Below the pieces are notes generated by a model that saw only the letters and a list, made by a program, of their open reading frames with translations, ran no database searches and was not told the origin of the DNA. Of a DNA stretch of 6,800 nucleotides, positions 1 through 4,624 are shown piece by piece. This DNA comes from an uncultured Lachnospiraceae bacterium (GTDB taxonomy: Bacteria > Bacillota > Clostridia > Lachnospirales > Lachnospiraceae), in NCBI GenBank assembly GCA_947174615.1, contig CAMWJQ010000219.1, positions 1 to 6,800 on the forward strand, given 5' to 3'. Positions within the stretch are counted from its first letter, which is position 1; each line of letters begins with the position of its first letter. The translations under genes were made by a program, and so were the position numbers.

Positions 1-1
1 T

Positions 2-238
2 TTAATCCGCTGTATTTGTGCGGGAGATAGGAAAGAAAATTTGCTGTCCGACAATTTAAATCTATATGTTCAATTTTTTGAAATGATTTCATCGGAACCC
101 AATATCATTGCAGAACCCGATTTCTTATCATGGCTGACAGAACAACAGTTAATGTTGCCGTTAAATTTGGGATGGAAACTATATCAGGCAAAAGCGCATT
201 TAATCAATCGAAAGTACGAGACATATGAAACGGAATAA
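2..238 (+). CDS. C-terminal end of an unrecognised protein, cut by the left edge
   Basis: The frame is open from base 2 to a TAA at 236-238, so about 78 residues of a gene that starts outside the window are visible. A TTG at 41 could act as a start, but no Shine-Dalgarno sequence precedes it and the frame stays open upstream, so continuation past the edge is more likely. The visible part is acidic and probably helical (residues such as NIIAEPDFLSWLTEQQ), with no membrane segment and no motif I recognise. It ends in a hydrophilic tail rich in Tyr, Glu and Thr. No terminator hairpin follows. The next gene starts 247 bases downstream with its own candidate promoter, so the two are probably not one operon. 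Function unknown; that it is coding at all is moderately likely. Confidence 0.45.
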   Translation, partial: LIRCICAGDRKENLLSDNLNLYVQFFEMISSEPNIIAEPDFLSWLTEQQLMLPLNLGWKLYQAKAHLINRKYETYETE

Positions 239-372
239 TATCATTTAGAAAGCCGTCAAATTTAGTTGTATAGATATAAGGCAGAGTTGGCCAAAACAGA
301 TATGAACTACTATTCAAACAACTATTCTTACGGAATTTATAGGTGCTTTCTATAATGATGTATGATATACTA

Positions 373-401
373 TTGGCAAGTGTAAGGAAAAGTATGATAA
401 T
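373..401 (+). promoter_or_regulatory. Candidate sigma-70/SigA promoter for the ATPase-nuclease gene
   Basis: TTGGCA at 373-378 and GATAAT at 396-401 each match the consensus hexamers in five of six positions and are separated by exactly 17 bases. Transcription would start near 408, giving a leader of roughly 78 bases before the ATG at 486. The region is generally AT-rich, so a chance match is possible. No operator-like repeat is evident beside it. Confidence 0.4.
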
Positions 402-485
402 ATCGTATTTTAATATGGAATAGGAATACTTTCCACAAACAGGAAGAATTCTGAATAAATATTTTTTCATCGGAAAGGATGTGTT

Positions 486-2201
486 ATGGCAATGCAGACA
501 AAGCTCCCCATGGGGATTGAGAATTTCAGGGAAATACGTACAGGGGGATTCTACTATGTCGATAAGACAGGACTGATCAAAACACTGCTGGAGAATCTGG
601 GAAAAGTTAATCTGTTTACACGCCCGAGGCGGTTTGGAAAAACCCTGAACATGAGTATGCTGAAATATTTTTTCGAAGCAGGCAGTGACGTCATGCCATT
701 TGACAACGGTACACTTTTTGAGGAGCTTGAGATTTCAAAGGAAAAAGAGCTGTGTGAAGAATACATGGGAAAATTTCCGGTTATTTCAATTACATTAAAA
801 GGGGCGACTGGAGAAAGCTTTGAAGATGCAAAAGTAATGCTCCGAAGAATTATAGGGAAAGAAGCAATGCGGTTTCGGTTCCTGTTGGAAAGTGACAGGA
901 TTGATGACGCCGAACGCAGTCAGTATGAGGCACTTGTCTCTATGGATAAAACAGGCGCATTTACCATGTCCGATGAACTTTTAAAGGACAGCCTGCAGAC
1001 TTTGTCACAACTTTTGCAAAGGCATTATGGGCAAAGTGTTATCATGCTGATCGACGAGTATGATGTGCCGCTCGATAAGGCATACCAGTCAGGATATTAC
1101 GATTCTATGGTGGAGCTGGTCAGAATCCTGTTCGGAAACGCATTTAAGACAAACGACAGCCTGAATTTTGCAGTCCTGACAGGATGTTTGAGGATATCAA
1201 AGGAAAGTATATTTACCGGTCTCAATAATTTCAAGGTATACACTGTAAAAGATGTGCGTTATAAGGAATTTTTTGGTTTCACGGATGTTGAAGTCCTGCA
1301 AATGTTAGAATATTATGGATTTTCAGACCAGTATGATGCTGTTAAGGAATGGTATGATGGTTATCTGTTTGGAAATCTGGGAATATACTGTCCATGGGAT
1401 GTGATTAATTACTGCGGTGACCTGCGCGACGGGAGTGTGACAGAACCGCAGAATTACTGGGTCAACACAAGCAGCAATGACATTATCAGGAGGTTTTTGT
1501 CCAGGGCGGATGCCGCTGCAAGGGATGAAATCGAGCTTTTGATCAACGGAGGTCATGTGAAGAAGATGGTGCATCAGGAACTGACATACCGGGATCTGGA
1601 TTCAGACATTGACAATCTTTGGAGCATCCTTTTTACGACAGGGTACCTGACGCAGGACGGGAAGGATGAGGAGGGCATATCGTCTCTGGCCATTCCGAAC
1701 AGGGAAATCCGATGGATCTATGTCCAGCAGATACGGAAATGGTTTAAGGATGAATCAAGGAAGGATACACGGAAGCTGGAAAATCTCCGCAGGGCATTTG
1801 AGGGGAATGATACGGCCGCCATTGAAAAGGAGTTTGCTTCTTACCTGCGAAAGACAATAAGCATCCGCGACACCAGTGTCAAAAAAGAGATGAAAGAAAA
1901 TTTTTACCATGGCGTCCTGCTCGGATTATTCGGAAACATGGACGGCTGGAAGGTGAAATCCAACGCGGAATCCGGCGACGGCTACAGCGACATCAGCGTG
2001 GAAGTGGAAGATCAGGAAATCGGCATTGTCATTGAACTGAAGTACGCCGAGCATGCAGCATTTGATATTGCCTGTAAAGAGGCATTAGAGCAGATTCATG
2101 ATAGAAATTATGCAGAGGCGCTGATTGACGATGGCATGAAGACCATCTACAGATATGGAATTGCGTGCTATAAAAAGCGCTGTAAAGTAGTTACCGAATA
2201 A
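486..2201 (+). CDS. AAA-ATPase-like protein with C-terminal PD-(D/E)XK nuclease-like domain
   Basis: This 571-residue protein has the two-part architecture of the family described by Pfam PF09820 (AAA-ATPase_like) and PF08011 (PDDEXK_9, formerly DUF1703). Seen directly: the N-terminal signature LPMGIENFREIR followed by YYVDKTG (residues 7-29), a degenerate Walker A RPRRFGKT (46-53), a Walker B VIMLIDEYD (185-193), and a sensor-like LTGCLRISKESIFTGLNN (231-248). The C-terminal nuclease-like core has Asp502 in GYSD, then IELK with Glu517 and Lys519, and a downstream Gln536. The ATPase and nuclease residues are all present, so the protein is probably active. It is likely cytoplasmic, with no signal peptide or membrane segment. 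The start at 486 is supported by AGGA at 476-479 with six bases spacing; the second ATG at 492 fits less well. Length is normal for the family. The gene stands alone. The family's cellular role is not established; a role in defence or nucleic-acid processing is only inference. Confidence 0.9.
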   Translation: MAMQTKLPMGIENFREIRTGGFYYVDKTGLIKTLLENLGKVNLFTRPRRFGKTLNMSMLKYFFEAGSDVMPFDNGTLFEELEISKEKELCEEYMGKFPVISITLKGATGESFEDAKVMLRRIIGKEAMRFRFLLESDRIDDAERSQYEALVSMDKTGAFTMSDELLKDSLQTLSQLLQRHYGQSVIMLIDEYDVPLDKAYQSGYYDSMVELVRILFGNAFKTNDSLNFAVLTGCLRISKESIFTGLNNFKVYTVKDVRYKEFFGFTDVEVLQMLEYYGFSDQYDAVKEWYDGYLFGNLGIYCPWDVINYCGDLRDGSVTEPQNYWVNTSSNDIIRRFLSRADAAARDEIELLINGGHVKKMVHQELTYRDLDSDIDNLWSILFTTGYLTQDGKDEEGISSLAIPNREIRWIYVQQIRKWFKDESRKDTRKLENLRRAFEGNDTAAIEKEFASYLRKTISIRDTSVKKEMKENFYHGVLLGLFGNMDGWKVKSNAESGDGYSDISVEVEDQEIGIVIELKYAEHAAFDIACKEALEQIHDRNYAEALIDDGMKTIYRYGIACYKKRCKVVTE

Positions 2202-2247
2202 ATTGCTGCAGCACAAGTTTTTCGTGTAATGGCCTTTGATGTCTTAT

Positions 2248-2282
2248 AATGGTCAGCTTGCCATAACGGATAGCTGACCATT
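2248..2282 (+). terminator. Stem-loop downstream of the ATPase-nuclease gene, probable terminator
   Basis: AATGGTCAGCT at 2248-2258 pairs perfectly with AGCTGACCATT at 2272-2282, an 11-bp stem with a 13-nt loop, 46 bases after the stop codon. The sequence after it (TCGATACTTTTATAT) is AT-rich but has no clean U-tract, so termination may be weak or partly bidirectional. Confidence 0.5.
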
Positions 2283-2442
2283 TCGATACTTTTATATAGT
2301 ATTTTTGAATGAATCTATAGCTACACATATGTTGAAGAATTTATAAAAATAATGTCAGTAAAGCGTACTTATAGTAAATGACATAAATATTTTCTATTTA
2401 CTTTTCAGATATCCCTTAGTAAAATAATACTGAGGTGATAGT

Positions 2443-3111
2443 ATGAATATTAGAAAGTTTAAATCGGACAAAAACGTTTTGATAGCGGAGGGTAATCGGA
2501 TTGTTTCATCCTCAGATGATGCTAGATTCATAAGAAAAGTAACTATTGTTAATCTCCTGCTCCGTGGTATGAGTGCTAAATCGCTTGCCGATGCCTCTGG
2601 AGAAACCGACCGGACTCTTTCTAACTGGGTCAGGTCTGTTGATGAGCATGGGTTTGAGTCTCTCCGTCCACGTAAACAGCCTGGGCGTCCGAAATCCCTC
2701 ACTAAATCTCAAAAAAAATATTAAAGTCGCCGTAGCTTCTGATCCCAATACTTTTGGATATACTGTCTGGGATGGGCCATCCTTATCGGACTATATTGCT
2801 TCGCAGTATGATATCTCCCTGTGTGTAAGGCAATGCCAGCGGTTACTGCATGAACTGGGATTCTCTTTGATACGCCCACAGACGTTTCCTTCTAAAGGCA
2901 ATGAAGAGAACCCATTGCGTGATGAATTTAAAAAAACATCTCAGAGCTAGAAAACGACCCATACGCAATCATATGCTACCAGGACGAGGTTCACTTCATG
3001 GCAGAATCCACGGTTACCCGCGCATGGTATCCGAAAGGCAGCTGTCCTAAGGTCAAGTCATATCCCGGGCATAAATCCGTTGCTTATAGCGGTTTTGTGA
3101 ATGCGGAATAA
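2443..3111 (+). pseudogene. IS630-family transposase, frameshifted and truncated
   Basis: Three consecutive reading-frame segments together give one IS630-type (Tc1/mariner-like DDE) transposase. Segment 1 (2443-2718) starts at an ATG with GAGGTGA at 2432-2438. It encodes an N-terminal helix-turn-helix (LLRGMSAKSLADASG, TLSNWVRSV) and a GRPKSLTKSQ linker. An A8 run at 2711-2718 carries one extra base, moving the frame to segment 2 (about 2717-2936), which has RQCQRLLHELGFSLIRPQ, the second helical DNA-binding part. An A7 run at 2930-2936 lacks one base and restores the first frame for segment 3. That segment has YQDEVHF, which holds the first catalytic Asp, then TRAWYPKG and GHKSVAYSGFVNAE, and ends at TAA 3109-3111. 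After one more shift, NEGVLVLK may continue the homology briefly. The second Asp and the final acidic residue are absent, so about a third of the usual roughly 340 residues is lost. The element is inactive; neither terminal repeat could be defined. Confidence 0.8.
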
Positions 3112-3168
3112 TGAAGGGGTATTGGTTTTAAAGCTGTCTTTTAACAGGTGTTCAAAGCTCGTTGATAT

Positions 3169-3202
3169 ACATAGAAACACTAATTAATTGCTTTTTCTAT
3201 GT
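3169..3202. repeat. Inverted repeat, stem-loop 1 of 3
   Basis: ACATAGAAA at 3169-3177 is the exact reverse complement of TTTCTATGT at 3194-3202, separated by a 16-base AT-rich loop. No U-tract follows, so it is not a standard terminator. Confidence 0.6.
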
Positions 3203-3208
3203 GTGCAT

Positions 3209-3246
3209 ATAACTATTCGTTAAATTGGTATTTTGCGAATAGTTAT
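3209..3246. repeat. Inverted repeat, stem-loop 2 of 3
   Basis: ATAACTATTCG at 3209-3219 is the exact reverse complement of CGAATAGTTAT at 3236-3246, separated by 16 bases. Pairing continues outward imperfectly: GCA 3205-3207 pairs with TGC 3248-3250, and several wobble pairs reach about 3199 and 3256. Confidence 0.65.
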
Positions 3247-3267
3247 CTGCGTATACAGGTTAACCAG

Positions 3268-3293
3268 TCCTTAACTGATGGCAGTTTTAAGGA
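3268..3293. repeat. Inverted repeat, stem-loop 3 of 3
   Basis: TCCTTAACTG at 3268-3277 pairs with CAGTT at 3282-3286 and, after a two-base TT bulge, with AAGGA at 3289-3293. The loop is the tetranucleotide ATGG. It is compact and RNA-like, with no U-run after it. Confidence 0.55.
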
Positions 3294-3414
3294 AATACAC
3301 AGTTTATCTGACACTCTCCCTGAAGTTGTTTTCCGCCTTTTAACTGTTTGAAAAAAGGTCCTTTGGCGATCAGGATTTAAGGATGGTCTTTAAGTAGTTT
3401 TAAGGGGCAGTTTT

Positions 3415-3523
3415 TCAAAAACTATCAATAGACATTTCTTCAGGACGGTTTCTGCAGTTCTGAACCATCTGAGCCCCATTCACGGAGCCGGTACTGACGT
3501 GCAATTAAACTTGTTGTACTCAT
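3415..3523 (-). pseudogene. tnpA: IS66 accessory protein TnpA, N-terminal fragment with frameshift
   Basis: From ATG 3523-3521 the minus strand reads MSTTSLIARQYRLREW. After removing one base from the GGGG run at 3474-3477 it continues AQMVQNCRNRPEEMSIDSF and then meets TGA at 3417-3415. This matches the start of the small helix-turn-helix protein encoded first in three-gene IS66 elements. In those elements TnpA acts with TnpB and the TnpC transposase. Only about 35 of the usual 100-130 residues remain; the helix-turn-helix region that should follow is gone. Without correction the frame stops after 26 codons. The ribosome binding site is still excellent: GGAGG at 3537-3533 (minus strand), nine bases from the ATG. 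That shows the gene was functional before decay. Not expected to make a working protein. Confidence 0.8.
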
Positions 3524-3545
3524 AGACTCTAACCTCCAATAGTGA

Positions 3546-3576
3546 GTCAAAAAAGTTGAGACTCAACTTTTTTGAC
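3546..3576. repeat. Perfect 31-nt palindrome in the tnpA leader
   Basis: GTCAAAAAAGTTGAG (3546-3560), a single central base, and its exact reverse complement CTCAACTTTTTTGAC (3562-3576) form a 15-bp stem on either strand. The arm contains A6 on one side and T6 on the other, so the structure resembles a bidirectional Rho-independent terminator. It lies between the IS66 terminus and the tnpA RBS. It could stop outside transcription from entering the transposase operon, or be an operator-like protein-binding palindrome. No mismatch has accumulated, although the adjacent gene is decayed. Confidence 0.7.
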
Positions 3577-3635
3577 CGAATTTAAGTTAGGTCTATTGTC
3601 TCAGAAATATAAACATGGTTCTATATACCGACTAT

Positions 3636-3646
3636 GGAGCGTTTAC
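3636..3646 (-). repeat. IS66 terminal inverted repeat, tnpA-side end of copy 1
   Basis: Read on the minus strand from 3646 the sequence is GTAAACGCTCC. It shares GTAA-CGC with the terminus at 4513 and fits the conserved family start. Its position 123 bases upstream of the tnpA ATG is as expected for IS66. Confidence 0.6.
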
Positions 3647-3773
3647 TCTAATACGCCCAAATTGCGCCTTTTTGCGACTATTTTCAGTTGATAATACAAA
3701 ATGAATATGGTAACATTATTATAAAGTAGCGAATTTTTAAGAAAATAACCTAAATAGATTAAAAACAAAGACT

Positions 3774-3802
3774 TTGACTATTTACTTTATTTCCCCTAAA
3801 AT
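3774..3802 (+). promoter_or_regulatory. Promoter of the acetyltransferase gene
   Basis: TTGACT at 3774-3779 and TAAAAT at 3797-3802 are separated by 17 bases, each matching the housekeeping consensus in five of six positions. Transcription would start near 3809, leaving a short leader that contains the RBS. No operator repeat overlaps it, so expression may be constitutive. Confidence 0.7.
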
Positions 3803-3828
3803 GACAATTCAGAAATGGAGGCATTAAA

Positions 3829-4350
3829 ATGGCTAATATTTCATTAGTTTTTCCAAGAATCGATATGGAAACCGAGGCAATCGCTTTTAAACAAGAATTT
3901 TTCGATAATGCGCAGCAAACAATCAACGGAAGTTATAAATTAGATGTTGATAAATATTCGTATAGCGCATGGTTAAAGATAATTACCGATAATCTACATA
4001 AAGAAGATGCAAATCCAAAGTATGGCACCTCACATACTTTCTTCGCTATTAACGAAGAAAAAAAGATAGTAGGTGTAATTAATTTTCGGCACACTCTTAC
4101 AGAATTTTACAAAGATTCCGGACATATTGGGTATAGTGTTCGGCCATCAGAACGAAATAAAGGATATGCAACAGAAATGCTAAAGCAGCTGCTTACTATT
4201 GCCAAAGCTCACGGTCTCAGTAATATACTGCTAGTATGCAAGACTGACAACATCGCATCTATAAAAGTCATCACAAAAAATGGAGGTGAGATTACTCGAA
4301 CCTTTTCTAAGAATAATATAAACTATACAGAGTATCTCATTAACCTTTAA
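3829..4350 (+). CDS. GNAT-family N-acetyltransferase
   Basis: This 173-residue protein is a complete GCN5-related N-acetyltransferase, which would transfer the acetyl group of acetyl-CoA to a primary amine; the substrate is unknown. The strand and pyrophosphate-binding loop are GHIGYSVRPSERNKGYATEML (split here as residues 98-107 GHIGYSVRPS and 108-117 ERNKGYATEM), with the R-x-x-G-x-A signature at Arg109, Gly112 and Ala114. The following helix and strand (NILLVCKT) lead to DNIASIKVITKNGG (140-153), the usual Asn/Ser-containing motif. The N-terminal part and the INFRHTL strand resemble the COG3981 group of predicted acetyltransferases. GGAGG at 3817-3821, seven bases upstream, fixes the start at 3829. 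The gene is visibly more AT-rich than the surrounding IS genes and stands alone, bracketed by IS66 termini at 3646 and 4513. A resistance or self-protection role is possible but not shown by the sequence. Confidence 0.9.
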   Translation: MANISLVFPRIDMETEAIAFKQEFFDNAQQTINGSYKLDVDKYSYSAWLKIITDNLHKEDANPKYGTSHTFFAINEEKKIVGVINFRHTLTEFYKDSGHIGYSVRPSERNKGYATEMLKQLLTIAKAHGLSNILLVCKTDNIASIKVITKNGGEITRTFSKNNINYTEYLINL

Positions 4351-4386
4351 CCCAGACCTTACTGATTTCTATAATCAAGTTTATAT

Positions 4387-4438
4387 AATAGTTTAAGGGC
4401 CTTCCATGAACAATCTCATACAAGACCCTTAAATTATT
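4387..4438 (+). terminator. Long stem-loop after the acetyltransferase gene
   Basis: The 13-base arm at 4387-4399 (core TTTAAGGG) pairs with 4426-4438 (core CCCTTAAA), including one G-U pair at 4391/4434 that forms only in plus-strand RNA. The loop is 26 bases. It begins 37 bases after the stop codon, where a terminator is expected, but no U-tract follows (CCTATTATC), so it may protect the 3' end rather than terminate. Confidence 0.45.
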
Positions 4439-4512
4439 CCTATTATCAATTATACGCTGACCAAAGTTCGTCTGTTCCTCCTTTTTATCGCAATGCTTGA
4501 ATCAATATGATA

Positions 4513-4523
4513 GTAAGCGCAAA
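4513..4523 (+). repeat. IS66 terminal inverted repeat, tnpC-side end of copy 2
   Basis: GTAAGCGCAAA begins at 4513 and points outward from the tnpC gene, 112 bases beyond its stop codon. It shares GTAA-CGC with the terminus at 3646. GTAAGCG is the typical IS66 start. Confidence 0.6.
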
Positions 4524-4540
4524 ATATTCCTACGCTAATC

Positions 4541-4582
4541 AAAAAAGTCTCGCATCTCTGGCATAAAAGCTAGAAATGCGAG
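4541..4582 (-). terminator. Rho-independent terminator of tnpC
   Basis: On the minus strand CTCGCATTTCT (4582-4572) pairs with AGAGATGCGAG (4559-4549) as an 11-bp stem with one G-U pair and a 12-base loop. It is followed by AC and then six T residues. It lies 43 bases after the tnpC stop and just inside the IS66 terminus. This is the clearest terminator in the window. Confidence 0.75.
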
Positions 4583-4600
4583 TGTTTTACTCTATTATCA

Positions 4601-4615
4601 CTTGCTAGATGCAAG
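4601..4615. repeat. Small hairpin next to the tnpC stop codon
   Basis: CTTGC at 4601-4605 pairs with GCAAG at 4611-4615 around the loop TAGAT, ten bases beyond the tnpC stop. The stem is only 5 bp, so the functional value is doubtful. Confidence 0.3.
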
Positions 4616-4624
4616 CATTTTACT

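Larger units (their letters stand above)
3112..3414. other. Gene-free stretch with three stem-loops in series
   Basis: No recognisable gene lies here. Three strong inverted repeats follow one another: 3169-3177 with 3194-3202 (9 bp, 16-nt loop), 3209-3219 with 3236-3246 (11 bp, 16-nt loop, extendable outward with wobbles), and 3268-3277 with 3282-3293 (10 bp, tetraloop ATGG, two-base bulge). This is the junction between the IS630 remnant on the left and the IS66 remnant on the right. It may contain the remains of a further element or a structured RNA. A 50-codon frame at 3199-3351 exists but has no RBS. Confidence 0.5.
3415..3646 (-). mobile_element. 5' remnant of an IS66-family element (copy 1)
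   Basis: On the minus strand the element begins at 3646 with GTAAACGCTCC, which fits the GTAAGCG-type termini of the IS66 family. It continues through a 123-base leader containing a 31-nt palindrome, an RBS, and the first codons of the accessory gene tnpA. Recognisable IS66 sequence stops at about 3415; tnpB, tnpC and the other end are missing. The expected 8-bp target duplication would be 3647-3654 on the right, but its partner is lost, so target-site duplication cannot be confirmed. It has the same orientation as the second IS66 remnant beyond the acetyltransferase gene. Confidence 0.65.

Noticed and set aside
204..470. Minus-strand frame of 88 codons with a hydrophobic N-terminus, a possible small membrane protein
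   Set aside because: No Shine-Dalgarno sequence precedes its ATG, it overlaps the end of the plus-strand coding fragment and lies across the promoter and leader of the ATPase-nuclease gene. Its composition reflects AT-rich noncoding DNA.
554..1860. Minus-strand frames at 554-766 and 1323-1574, and a second plus frame at 1666-1860
   Set aside because: They lie inside the clearly conserved ATPase-nuclease gene in other frames and have no RBS or recognisable motif.
2394..2748. Minus-strand frames opposite the IS630 transposase start
   Set aside because: They are shadows of the helix-turn-helix coding region on the plus strand and have no independent signals.
3199..3351. A 50-codon plus-strand frame (ends in EVVFRLLTV) in the hairpin region
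   Set aside because: No ribosome binding site, its start lies within an inverted repeat, and no family is recognised. The composition is suggestive in its second half but insufficient to call a gene.
4351..4512. Integron attC site after the lone acetyltransferase gene, which would make it a gene cassette
   Set aside because: The stem-loop lacks the GTTRRRY and RYYYAAC core sites expected of attC; GTTTAAG departs from the consensus.
3647..4512. Matching 8-bp target duplications directly flanking the acetyltransferase segment
   Set aside because: Bases 3647-3654 (TCTAATAC) and 4505-4512 (ATATGATA) differ, so the two IS66 ends do not share one duplicated target and the two remnants cannot be joined into a single insertion on this evidence.
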